Assembly: GCA_946619625.1 (NCBI GenBank)
Contig: CAMOMF010000037.1
Location: 1 to 9,479, forward strand
Direction: 5' to 3'
Length of the DNA: 9,479 bases
DNA from: an uncultured Bacteroidales bacterium
GTDB lineage: Bacteria > Bacteroidota > Bacteroidia > Bacteroidales > Paludibacteraceae
A model generated the notes under the pieces. It made no database searches. It worked only from the letters and a program-made list of their open reading frames with translations, and was not told the DNA's origin. The position numbers and the translations under genes were made by a program. Shown here one piece after another: positions 1 through 6,778 of this stretch (position 1 is its first letter; every line of letters starts with the position of its first letter).

Positions 1-2401
1 GCAGTACTCTGTTGATGTTGGTGCGTGCCTGAGTAACAAAAGTGCGACTCTCGGCATCGTAGTAACCGTTCAACTCCGTTCCGTTCCAGAAATGAGTCTG
101 ATAGGCAGTGATTCGACCGCGAACGATGGGGTAGTTGAACTCGTAGGTGAGGTCGTAACTAACGCGTTTTTCGTCCGAGGCGAAGAATTCCTTCAGGTTC
201 TTGGCTTTGTCATGAACATAGATGTTCTCCACTACCTGGTCATGCACGCGTTGCGACACATAGGCATCGCGGGCGTATGGAGCCGCAGTCTCTGCAAGGG
301 CATTCACCTTCAAACTGTTGTGACCGTCAATCTTGTAGGTGGCACCTATCTTGAAAGCGGGGTCAATAAAATAGTGAGCGTATCCCTTGTATGCCTGGCT
401 GTATTTGCCACTCATGATTTGCTCGTATTGCGGACCAAGCAGGTAGGGGGCCTGAGACGGGTTGATGTATGCCTGATACCAAGCGCGACCGTTCAGCATG
501 TTCGTGTTGCGCTGGAAAGAAGAAGCGGTAAACTGCAATGCGTAGTAGAAGTCCACTTCGTTCCATGACCATTCGTTCTGCGCCCACAGTTTGGCACTGT
601 TCATCTCAATCTGGTAGTTGTAGCCGAACAGGTCGCCTTTGTGTACTGCGCGGTTCAGGGTGGCAGGGTCGGAGGAGATATTGTTCTGCCGAACCAACTC
701 AATCTCGGCTTGGGTCATGCCGATGTTGGATGCCAGTTCCTTGATGTCGCGGTCGGCGAATGCATCGATGTCTATCCACTGATTACCGCCAAGCAGGTCG
801 TCAACAGTCTTGTAGTGAATACCATTGGACGTCTTCAACTCCAAACCGGCTGTAAGTTTTAGGTGGTCTGCCTTGCTGTTGGTATATAGGGCGTTGGCAG
901 ACGCCTCTGCAATATCATTATGACGACGCTCTACTATGTAACTGGCTGAGCCCGTTGGGTCGGCATAGTTGTTGGCATAGTTGGCGGCGTATAGGGCGTC
1001 CCAGTTGATTTGGGTGGTCACATTGTCACGGCTCTTCCATAGTTCAGTTAGAGCGATGTATGACTCCCTGTTAATCGAACCGCCCAAGTACTGACCATCG
1101 TACCACGAGCCTACGCCGAGGCTGTTCCCATTCAGGTCTTTACTAATAAAATTGCCGCGGGTGTTCAGTTGCCCGTCGAACATGAATGAAGGCATGTTAC
1201 GATAATAGTCCGGGCGAGGGTCTGGAGCGTTGAAGAATGTCAGCGCCGAGTTGCTGTAGAGCGAGTAGTGCAGACCCAAACCGACTTGGAAAGACTGCTT
1301 GTCGTCAATCTGCCAGAAGTAACTGGCAATAACTGTCGGGTCGAACGATTTGACCTCGCGGGAGTTGCGAGGCTTGCCGTTTTGGAAACCCCAGTAGGGG
1401 TTGTAGTAAATCGACCCGGTCAGGTCCACTGCCTCCTGCGTTACTGCGGCATTTTGTCCGCGCTGTGTGGGCGAACCGAAGGTCAGGATGGACAGGCGTT
1501 TGTTGTTTCCCCATCGCTTTTCGGCAGAGAAGAAATATCCGAACGAGTTGTAGTCACAGCCCTCACCAATAATACCTTTCATGTTCAGCAGCGGACTGTA
1601 GCGCCATGCCAACTGTCCGACAAAAGCCCATCCGTTGGATAGCACACCGCTGGCATAGGTAGCGGTCAGACGACCCTTGTAGTTGCGGTTGGATGCCGCA
1701 ACACCCACTTTCCAACCTTGTGCATAGCGGGACGCATCCATCAGGTAGTTCGTCGATTGGCCGATGCCGCCGAAAGCAAAGTTGTTCGCTTCAATTGCGT
1801 TCACTACTTCCCGGTTACGGGATGCATCGTTCAGACCGCCCATCGAACTGTAGTTGAACGTGCCGCGTTCCGCACTGGTGAAATTGATACCGTTGATGTA
1901 GTAGGACTCTGCATTCTGGTCGTACCCCCTGCCTCTGTAACGCGCTGTTGACCACGCGTAAGAGGTCGTGTTGTTAAACACGTCGATAGACGCACTGGAG
2001 CCGCTGGACATGGCCTGACTCTTTCCTTCATCATCGTTCAGGTCTGCCTCCGTCAGCGTGAGCAGAATTTCATCCTGCATCTCACGTTGAATGTCGGTCT
2101 TTAGGGTTACTGAACCCATGTCGTTGCTGCGGTTCTCCTGAAGGCTGACCAGTTGGATGTCTGTGATGTAACCCTCTGCCTCGAAGATCACTTCTTCGTC
2201 AATGGCATCGAGGTAAATCAGTACGAACTCACCCTGCAGGTTGGTCATGGTCGAAATGTCCTGACCGGCGAGGGTCACTTTTACTCCCTCTATAGGGCGG
2301 GCACCGTCTTCGGAAACCACCTTACCTCGAAGTGACGTTTGCGCCATAAGCCCTGACAGCGCAACCATCATTGCGACGAGTGTTAAAACTGTTTTTCTCA
2401 T
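1..2401 (-). CDS. TonB-dependent outer-membrane receptor with N-terminal carboxypeptidase-regulatory-like domain (C-terminus beyond window)
   Basis: The frame is open from the ATG at 2401 to the left edge, giving 800 codons without a stop, so the end is missing. Residues 1-20 form a signal peptide (Arg-Lys, hydrophobic core, Leu-Met-Ala before Gln21). Residues about 22-103 form a beta-sandwich of the carboxypeptidase-regulatory-like type (LRGKVVSEDG, then GVKVTL and NLQGEFVL), common at the N-terminus of Bacteroidetes TonB receptors. Residues about 130-225 look like the plug, with RGRGYDQN near 156-163, YYINGINF near 167-174 and FNYSSMGGLND near 182-192. Beyond about 230 the sequence alternates aromatic and polar residues with Asn- and Tyr-rich turns, as in an outer-membrane beta-barrel. 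It probably moves a substrate across the outer membrane using TonB energy; the substrate cannot be told. The plug is not that of a typical SusC and no SusD partner is visible. It starts 62 nt after asnS without a recognisable TAnnTTTG promoter, so read-through from asnS is possible. Confidence 0.85.
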   Translation of the reverse strand, partial: MRKTVLTLVAMMVALSGLMAQTSLRGKVVSEDGARPIEGVKVTLAGQDISTMTNLQGEFVLIYLDAIDEEVIFEAEGYITDIQLVSLQENRSNDMGSVTLKTDIQREMQDEILLTLTEADLNDDEGKSQAMSSGSSASIDVFNNTTSYAWSTARYRGRGYDQNAESYYINGINFTSAERGTFNYSSMGGLNDASRNREVVNAIEANNFAFGGIGQSTNYLMDASRYAQGWKVGVAASNRNYKGRLTATYASGVLSNGWAFVGQLAWRYSPLLNMKGIIGEGCDYNSFGYFFSAEKRWGNNKRLSILTFGSPTQRGQNAAVTQEAVDLTGSIYYNPYWGFQNGKPRNSREVKSFDPTVIASYFWQIDDKQSFQVGLGLHYSLYSNSALTFFNAPDPRPDYYRNMPSFMFDGQLNTRGNFISKDLNGNSLGVGSWYDGQYLGGSINRESYIALTELWKSRDNVTTQINWDALYAANYANNYADPTGSASYIVERRHNDIAEASANALYTNSKADHLKLTAGLELKTSNGIHYKTVDDLLGGNQWIDIDAFADRDIKELASNIGMTQAEIELVRQNNISSDPATLNRAVHKGDLFGYNYQIEMNSAKLWAQNEWSWNEVDFYYALQFTASSFQRNTNMLNGRAWYQAYINPSQAPYLLGPQYEQIMSGKYSQAYKGYAHYFIDPAFKIGATYKIDGHNSLKVNALAETAAPYARDAYVSQRVHDQVVENIYVHDKAKNLKEFFASDEKRVSYDLTYEFNYPIVRGRITAYQTHFWNGTELNGYYDAESRTFVTQARTNINRVL

Positions 2402-2463
2402 TAGTACTAAATATTTTGTGTATGTTAAATTTTTTTTTGAACAAGGAACAAGGAGCAATTTCC

Positions 2464-3861
2464 TTAGAACTCGGCGTTCTTCGGCGTGCGCGGGAAGGGT
2501 ATGACGTCGCGGATGTTCTGCATGCCGGTCACGAACAGCATCAGTCGCTCAAAACCCAAACCAAAGCCCGCGTGAGGAGCGGATCCGAAACGGCGGGTGT
2601 CCAGATACCACCACATGTCCTTCATCGGTATATGGCGGGTCTCAATCTCATTCATCAGTTTGTCGTAACTTTCCTCACGTACCGACCCTCCGATGATCTC
2701 ACCTATCTGAGGGAACAGTACATCGGTACCTTGTACCGTCTTGTCGTCCTCGTTAATCTTCATGTAGAATGCCTTGATTTCGCGAGGATAGTCGGTCATG
2801 ATAACGGGTTTGCCGAAATGTTCCTCTACCAGATAACGCTCGTGTTCGCTGGACAAATCATCACCCCACTCGCAGGGGAACTCAAACTTCTTGCCGTTTT
2901 TCTTTGCTTCCTGCAGAATACGGATACCCTCCGTGTAGGGTAGGCGTGCAAACTCAGTATCTACCACACTCTTCAAGCGCTCAATCAGACCTTTGTCCAC
3001 AAACTGATTGAGGAACTCAAGGTCGTCCATGCAGTGCTCCAATGCCCAGCGAACGCAGTACTTGATGAAGTCTTCCTCCAGGTCCATCAGGTCTTTCTTG
3101 TCCATGAAAGCAATCTCCGGCTCAATCATCCAGAACTCTGCCAGGTGGCGAGGTGTATTGCTGTTCTCCGCGCGGAAGGTAGGTCCGAATGTGTAAATCT
3201 TGCCAAGGGCCATCGCACCAAGTTCGCCTTCCAACTGACCCGAAACGGTCAGGCTCGTCATCTTCCCGAAGAAATCGTCCGAGTAGTCGATATGACCGTC
3301 TTCGTTGTATTGCAGTTTGTACAGGTTTTTCGTTGTCACTTGGAACATCTGACCTGCACCCTCTGCGTCACTCGCGGTGATAAGAGGCGTGTGGAAATAG
3401 AAATATCCGTGCTCGTGGAAATAGGTGTGTATCGCCATCGCCATGTGGTGACGCAGGCGGAAAACAGCACCAAAGGTGTTGGTGCGTGGGCGCAGATGGG
3501 CGATGGTACGCAGGTACTCCATGGACAGACCTTTTTTCTGAAGCGGGTACTGCTCTGGGTCTGCGGTGCCATATACCAGAATACTGTCTGCCTGAATCTC
3601 GCTGCTCTGACCTTTACCCATGCTTTCTACCAACGTGCCCTCGCAGCAGATACACGAACCCGTCGTGACAGGTTTCAGTTGCTCTTCACTGAACTTGGCG
3701 GCATCCGCTACAATCTGGATATTTTTAATGGTACTGCCGTCGTTGAGCGCTATGAAACTGACGTTCTTATTGCCACGACGGCTTCGAACCCATCCTTTCA
3801 CGCAAATCTTCTCTCCATAATCGGTGCGCTTCAGCGCATCAACAATCACTGTTCTTTCCAT
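2464..3861 (-). CDS. asnS: asparaginyl-tRNA synthetase
   Basis: This is a complete 465-residue class II aminoacyl-tRNA synthetase that charges tRNA(Asn) with asparagine in the cytoplasm. Residues about 18-100 form the anticodon-binding OB domain (VKGWVRSRRG at 21-30, FIALNDGS at 36-43). The catalytic domain shows motif 1 around 153-173 (HTPLITASDAEGAGQMF), motif 2 around 225-249 (GPTFRAENSNTPRHLAEF, then MIEPE) and motif 3 at 432-440 (GFGLGFERL). The AEFWMIEPE stretch and the length fit AsnRS rather than AspRS, which carries an extra inserted domain in bacteria. The ATG at 3861 lies 5 nt after the stop of the small gene at 3867-4097, so the two are very probably co-transcribed from the promoter at 4120-4151. 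A direct AsnRS means the cell need not rely only on Asp-tRNA(Asn) amidation. Confidence 0.98.
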   Translation of the reverse strand: MERTVIVDALKRTDYGEKICVKGWVRSRRGNKNVSFIALNDGSTIKNIQIVADAAKFSEEQLKPVTTGSCICCEGTLVESMGKGQSSEIQADSILVYGTADPEQYPLQKKGLSMEYLRTIAHLRPRTNTFGAVFRLRHHMAMAIHTYFHEHGYFYFHTPLITASDAEGAGQMFQVTTKNLYKLQYNEDGHIDYSDDFFGKMTSLTVSGQLEGELGAMALGKIYTFGPTFRAENSNTPRHLAEFWMIEPEIAFMDKKDLMDLEEDFIKYCVRWALEHCMDDLEFLNQFVDKGLIERLKSVVDTEFARLPYTEGIRILQEAKKNGKKFEFPCEWGDDLSSEHERYLVEEHFGKPVIMTDYPREIKAFYMKINEDDKTVQGTDVLFPQIGEIIGGSVREESYDKLMNEIETRHIPMKDMWWYLDTRRFGSAPHAGFGLGFERLMLFVTGMQNIRDVIPFPRTPKNAEF

Positions 3862-3866
3862 GTTTT

Positions 3867-4097
3867 TTAATTGTTATATACGCAAGTTTCATCAAATATG
3901 TCATTGTTGAGCCGGTAACGCAGGTGCGAAGCACTTTCATACACCACTCGGTCAATAATCATCTGTCCGTTGAAGAAAGTCAATGTGCACTTCTCCGGAC
4001 TGATGGGCTGAATCGAGACAATTTGTTCCGTGTTGATTGTCAGAGACTTGGTCTCTTTCTCAATCTGAATCTTTATGAACCTTGCCATAGTTGTCAT
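3867..4097 (-). CDS. small protein of unknown function, first gene of the asnS operon
   Basis: This 76-residue frame sits directly behind a strong Bacteroidetes-type promoter and ends 5 nt before asnS, which supports it as a real gene. I do not recognise the family with certainty. There is no signal peptide or membrane segment, so it is probably cytoplasmic. The predicted pattern is beta-rich (FIKIQIE, SLTINTEQIVSIQ, CTLTFFNGQMIID) followed by a short helix (YESASHLRYRLNN). The order 'strand, IxxI, turn, strand, NGQ, helix' loosely recalls small FlbD-like proteins or part of a LytTR DNA-binding domain; that is only a shape resemblance. Two starts are possible, Met1 at 4097 and Met4 at 4088. 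I keep the first, which would lie about 16 nt from the expected transcription start. Its place ahead of asnS could mean co-expression with translation or a leader-type role. Confidence 0.75.
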   Translation of the reverse strand: MTTMARFIKIQIEKETKSLTINTEQIVSIQPISPEKCTLTFFNGQMIIDRVVYESASHLRYRLNNDIFDETCVYNN

Positions 4098-4119
4098 TCT
4101 TAAAAAGTTAATTTGGGTG

Positions 4120-4151
4120 CAAAATTACAAAAAAAAAATGACATGACCAAA
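4120..4151 (-). promoter_or_regulatory. Bacteroidetes sigma-A-type promoter for the small gene and asnS
   Basis: Reading the minus strand, TTTG at 4151-4148 is followed after exactly 20 bp by TAATTTTG at 4127-4120. This fits the known Bacteroidetes consensus of a TTTG-like -33 box and a TAnnTTTG -7 box. Transcription should start near 4113, leaving a leader of about 16 nt before the ATG at 4097. An A-rich run (4128-4138) fills part of the spacer. Confidence 0.75.
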
Positions 4152-4218
4152 CTTTTTGAAGAAAAAAAATCATTTTCCCTCTTTTTTCGACTTTCATACT
4201 ACTTTGATTCCACTATCC

Positions 4219-4420
4219 CACAGCAATTCCGCTATAGTCCAACTACAGTCCCGCTACTTTCCCGCTACTTTCCCACTTCTGCCCCATTATTGCCCCACTT
4301 CTGCCCCATTTCTGTCCCGCTATTCTCCCGCTGCCATTCCACTTCTGCCCCGCTATTCTCCTGCTGCCATTCCACTTCTGCCCCGCTATACTCCCTCCTC
4401 CATCATACCTCCATCATACC
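4219..4420. repeat. imperfect 11-bp tandem repeat, about 18 units, pyrimidine-rich on the plus strand
   Basis: Cut into steps of 11 from 4219, the sequence gives a run of related units with no insertion or deletion: CGCTACTTTCC at 4252 and 4263, CACTTCTGCCC at 4274, 4296, 4340 and 4373, CGCTATTCTCC at 4318 and 4351, and CCATCA-ending units at 4395 and 4406. A higher-order 33-bp copy is visible: 4318-4350 and 4351-4383 differ at one base (C4329 versus T4362). The plus strand is mostly C and T. The array lies between two minus-strand transcription units, upstream of the promoter at 4120-4151 and beyond the likely terminator of the lipoprotein gene. Because 11 is not a multiple of 3 and the units seldom contain stop triplets, long plus-strand frames open by chance; I do not treat these as genes. 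Confidence 0.9.
4272..4307 (-). other. potential G-quadruplex on the minus strand (i-motif on the plus strand)
   Basis: Within the 11-bp array the plus strand carries C runs at 4272-4274, 4282-4285, 4293-4296 and 4304-4307, each separated by exactly 7 nt. The minus strand therefore has four G runs of 3-4 with 7-nt loops, which just meets the usual G3+N1-7 pattern. Long loops make such structures weak, so formation in the cell is uncertain. Confidence 0.45.
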
Positions 4421-4700
4421 ATCTCTATACGATCTCCTTACCCTCTCCGAAGGGTGAGCAAAATTCCGCTCTTCCGTATGGGGCGAAAGGTACTTAAATA
4501 TATATACGTTTCTATATGATTTTCACATACTTACATCCTATTTGCACTCACCTCCGATTTTACCTCTTATACCCCTGTTTTTGCTCACGCCCTACTTTGT
4601 TGCTCATTTCTCTTAATCCTGTTCATCTCCCCTTTCTGTCTTATTTACAGCGTTTTATGGGTAGAAACATGGCACCCGCTCGAAAAATAGTGTATAGGCT
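4421..4700. other. gene-free stretch with pyrimidine bias, no supported gene
   Basis: Between the tandem array and the likely terminator I see no convincing gene, tRNA or known RNA. The plus strand stays rich in C and T up to about 4650, so the strand bias of the array continues in non-repetitive sequence. A short inverted repeat ACCCT (4440-4444) and AGGGT (4451-4455) flanks a 6-nt loop, followed by GAGC/GCTC (4457-4460 and 4469-4472). A TATATATA-like run lies near 4499-4505. A plus-strand frame at 4516-4710 (64 codons) has no promoter, ribosome-binding site or recognisable domain and is probably chance. Confidence 0.5.
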
Positions 4701-4737
4701 CAAAAAATAAACAGGATGACTTCACAGCCACCCTGTT
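4701..4737 (-). terminator. likely intrinsic terminator of the lipoprotein gene
   Basis: On the minus strand AACAGG (4737-4732) and CCTGTT (4715-4710) can pair across a 16-nt loop, and the stem runs straight into TATTTTTTG (4709-4701). A stem followed by a T run suits a factor-independent terminator. It lies about 115 nt after the stop codon at 4852. The stem is short (6 bp), so efficiency may be modest. Confidence 0.5.
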
Positions 4738-4765
4738 CCAAGAAAATTTATTTGTTTAGCATTGG

Positions 4766-4793
4766 TGTATTTGCCCACAATCAGACAAATACA
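4766..4793. repeat. 8-bp perfect inverted repeat in the 3' untranslated region of the lipoprotein gene
   Basis: TGTATTTG (4766-4773) and CAAATACA (4786-4793) are exact reverse complements around a 12-nt loop. No T run follows on the minus strand, so it is not a textbook terminator. It could protect the 3' end of the transcript or assist the terminator just beyond it. Confidence 0.4.
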
Positions 4794-4851
4794 TGGAGAA
4801 ACTAACTAATGTAAACTTTTTTTGCTTGTTTAGTCAGTCTTATTGGTTCGA

Positions 4852-6564
4852 TTAGTTCCCGAACGAAACGCTTGCTGCAGAAAAGTTTACGTTGCAGTAT
4901 GTAGTGCCGTTGTAGGGGAAACTAACCATGATAATCTGTACGGCGGTAATACCGGTGCCGCTCAGGTCAACAGAGTAGGAGCCGGCTGCATTGGTCACCA
5001 GTTCTTGTGAAGCAACTTCATTACCCTCGGCATTCAAAGCAACAACCTTGAAGTTGTTCCCATCGGTACCGTTCGTGCCGGTTTTTTGGTTAGCGTTGAG
5101 GGCAATGGTGAAGCTAACACTTACTGCGCTGCACGCTTCGAAAGCAGGCGATTGTACACCGTTGTTTTCTGCTGATAGTTTCAAGCCGGATTTGTACCAA
5201 TACGGAGTGTATGAGGTGGGCAAGTAAGTCCATCCCGTAGGCATGCTGGTGGTAAACGTAACAGAGTAACTTACTTCACCGGGCTCTACAGGAGGATCAA
5301 CAGGTGTTACAGAGGGTACGAAAGTGTTGGTCGAACTATATACGAATGCAGTGCCTCCGCCGGTAGTCTCGATTTGACCACCATAGTTGTAAATCTTGGA
5401 TTTAACGACTACCACATTACCCGCAGCGATTTGCTGTACATCGGTGAACTTTACGCTATCAGGACCATATACCCGGAATGCTTCAAATAGTTCTTCATCC
5501 TCGAGGGCGTCCGCCATGTAGAAAGTCATGTTGCCGTACTGGGCAAGACTGCTGGCGTAGGTGTCGTTCTTTACAACTATACCTTTGATGTAATAAGTCT
5601 CGTCTGTGGAAGCCTTGTCTGCCAATGTCTTACCAATAGCGATGGCTTGTGCGCAAGTAATAGTACCTTCAGGAACACTCAGATTGCTGTCATCGTCCAC
5701 AACAATGGGAGGTGCCTGATAGCGCACGATGGACTCAATGTAACCTTCCAGCAACTCAACCTTGCCGTTGTAGTTCTGGATAGGAGCAACTACTACTACG
5801 GTGTCACCCGAAACGGGAACATCAGCATAGCTGGAGAATTTCTCGTTGTTGAGCCAATTGGTCTTCCAGCAGGTGATGTCTTCTTGTGCTTCACCCGTGG
5901 GGTCTTTGATGTAGAAATTGCAGTTGCCGTATTTGCCGAGATTCTCCTCGTTGGTGGAAACAGAAGTTACTACACCTTTCACGCGGTACTTGTCAAGAGT
6001 GGTGGCACCTTGATTCAGTTCGTTCTTCACGGCGATAGCCTCTGCGAAAGTGGCATCAATAATCTCAGCAACGTGCGTATTAGGCACAATGGATTTGATG
6101 TAACCGTTGGCGAGTTCAGGAGTAGAACTGCCCGTGTTCTTGTTCACATAGTTCTTGGCTTTGCCAATTACGACTACAGAGTCGCCTACGTGCAGTATCT
6201 GGTCGGCAGAAGTGAACTTCTTGTTGTCCAGATAGTTGATGTAGTAGCAACCGATAGTGCCGGTCTCGTCCTGCAGCGTGAAGTTGCAGTTACCGTAACT
6301 GACAAGGTTGTCGGCTGAGGTTTGAACTGCGGAAACCATTCCCGCTACTTGATAGTAGTCCTGCGATTCGGCACCTGCCTCAAGACCATTGGCAATTTCC
6401 AGAACTTGAGAAACAGTCATCTCCACTGCAGTAATTGTATCCACTGGCTCGGTAGTCGTTGTGTCCTGTCCGGGCTTATTCCTATCGTCTATAACAGGAT
6501 TACATGCAACCATACCGAGTGTTGCAATCAGCACAAAGGCTGTTAAAATTTTGTTGAGTTTCAT
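4852..6564 (-). CDS. surface lipoprotein with three OB-like repeats and a C-terminal beta-sandwich domain
   Basis: The protein has 570 residues from the ATG at 6564. I chose this start because it opens directly on a lipoprotein signal: MKLNKIL, a hydrophobic core, and MVAC with the lipid-bearing Cys21. A Met 35 codons upstream would put non-hydrophobic residues in front of this signal and lies almost at the predicted transcription start. Acidic residues soon after the Cys (NPVIDD) fit export to the cell surface in Bacteroidetes. After a Thr/Pro linker come three units of about 110 residues (about 49-160, 170-280, 302-413). Each has an AxxIANxL-like helix, a YxVxGxV strand, the motif YGNxxF(T/Y)xxD (near 90, 212 and 343), a KFT/KFS stretch, GDxVVVxxxxxNYxGK and a final strand. 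This suggests OB-fold-like domains, whose ligands may be nucleic acid, sugar or protein. A Pro-rich linker (about 417-430) leads to a jelly-roll-like C-terminal domain. No catalytic motif is seen. Confidence 0.85.
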   Translation of the reverse strand: MKLNKILTAFVLIATLGMVACNPVIDDRNKPGQDTTTTEPVDTITAVEMTVSQVLEIANGLEAGAESQDYYQVAGMVSAVQTSADNLVSYGNCNFTLQDETGTIGCYYINYLDNKKFTSADQILHVGDSVVVIGKAKNYVNKNTGSSTPELANGYIKSIVPNTHVAEIIDATFAEAIAVKNELNQGATTLDKYRVKGVVTSVSTNEENLGKYGNCNFYIKDPTGEAQEDITCWKTNWLNNEKFSSYADVPVSGDTVVVVAPIQNYNGKVELLEGYIESIVRYQAPPIVVDDDSNLSVPEGTITCAQAIAIGKTLADKASTDETYYIKGIVVKNDTYASSLAQYGNMTFYMADALEDEELFEAFRVYGPDSVKFTDVQQIAAGNVVVVKSKIYNYGGQIETTGGGTAFVYSSTNTFVPSVTPVDPPVEPGEVSYSVTFTTSMPTGWTYLPTSYTPYWYKSGLKLSAENNGVQSPAFEACSAVSVSFTIALNANQKTGTNGTDGNNFKVVALNAEGNEVASQELVTNAAGSYSVDLSGTGITAVQIIMVSFPYNGTTYCNVNFSAASVSFGN

Positions 6565-6585
6565 AAATAAATAACTTATATTAAA

Positions 6586-6616
6586 ATTGTGTTCGTCTAT
6601 CAATATTGTGTTCGTC
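6586..6616. repeat. exact 12-bp direct repeat in the leader of the lipoprotein gene
   Basis: ATTGTGTTCGTC occurs at 6586-6597 and again at 6605-6616, starts 19 bp apart with 7 bp between. On the transcript this reads GACGAACACAAU twice, within the roughly 110-nt leader between the promoter at 6680-6711 and the ATG at 6564. Twin copies about two helical turns apart would suit a dimeric regulator, and an RNA-level role is equally possible. Confidence 0.6.
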
Positions 6617-6679
6617 AAAATGGCATCAGATGACGGAGTCGTGAAACCATGGTCGTTTACTGCTTCCACAAATCCGGTG

Positions 6680-6711
6680 CAAAGTTAGCACTTTTTATTG
6701 ATATATGCAAC
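6680..6711 (-). promoter_or_regulatory. Bacteroidetes-type promoter for the lipoprotein gene
   Basis: On the minus strand GTTG (6711-6708, three of four bases of the TTTG box) is followed after 20 bp by a perfect TAACTTTG (6687-6680). The expected start near 6674 gives a leader of about 110 nt. Confidence 0.72.
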
Positions 6712-6776
6712 TTTTTTTCACTTTTTTTGACTAAAAAGAGCATTTTTATCAAAATAATTGCATTTTTCAGCAAAAA
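6691..6776. other. A/T tracts in helical phase, probable intrinsically curved DNA
   Basis: Runs of four to seven A or T bases occur at 6692-6696, 6712-6718, 6722-6728, 6733-6737, 6743-6747, 6751-6754, 6763-6767 and 6772-6776, mostly centred about 10 bp apart. Tracts repeated once per helical turn are known to bend DNA. The block lies between the two divergent promoters, overlaps the -33 side of the lipoprotein promoter and lies just upstream of the infC promoter, where curvature or a nucleoid protein could act on both. Confidence 0.55.
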
Positions 6777-6778
6777 TA

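Noticed and set aside
3034..3870. Plus-strand frame of 278 codons
   Set aside because: It lies antisense to asnS, whose protein is clearly real; the translated sequence shows no domain and reflects codon bias of the other strand.
4219..4420. CRISPR array
   Set aside because: Repeats are 11 bp, back to back and imperfect, with no spacers and no cas genes in the window.
4485..4492. TACCTTTC on the minus strand as a further promoter -7 box
   Set aside because: The last base departs from TAnnTTTG and no TTTG-like box lies 20 bp upstream.
4113..4497. Two overlapping plus-strand frames of about 113 codons with Pro/Ser/Leu-rich 11-residue repeats
   Set aside because: They come from the 11-bp array, which is open in more than one frame because the units hold few stop triplets. 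Both frames look alike in composition, and neither has a promoter or ribosome site.
4516..4710. 64-codon plus-strand frame near the terminator
   Set aside because: No promoter, ribosome site, domain or sensible composition; it crosses the terminator hairpin.
5647..6318. Plus-strand frame of 223 codons
   Set aside because: It is antisense to the OB-repeat lipoprotein and even shows echoes of its repeats; no promoter or recognisable domain.
6565..6669. Upstream ATG at 6669 as the start of the lipoprotein
   Set aside because: It would put 35 residues before the lipoprotein signal and sits only about 5 nt from the predicted transcription start; the ATG at 6564 opens directly on the signal peptide.
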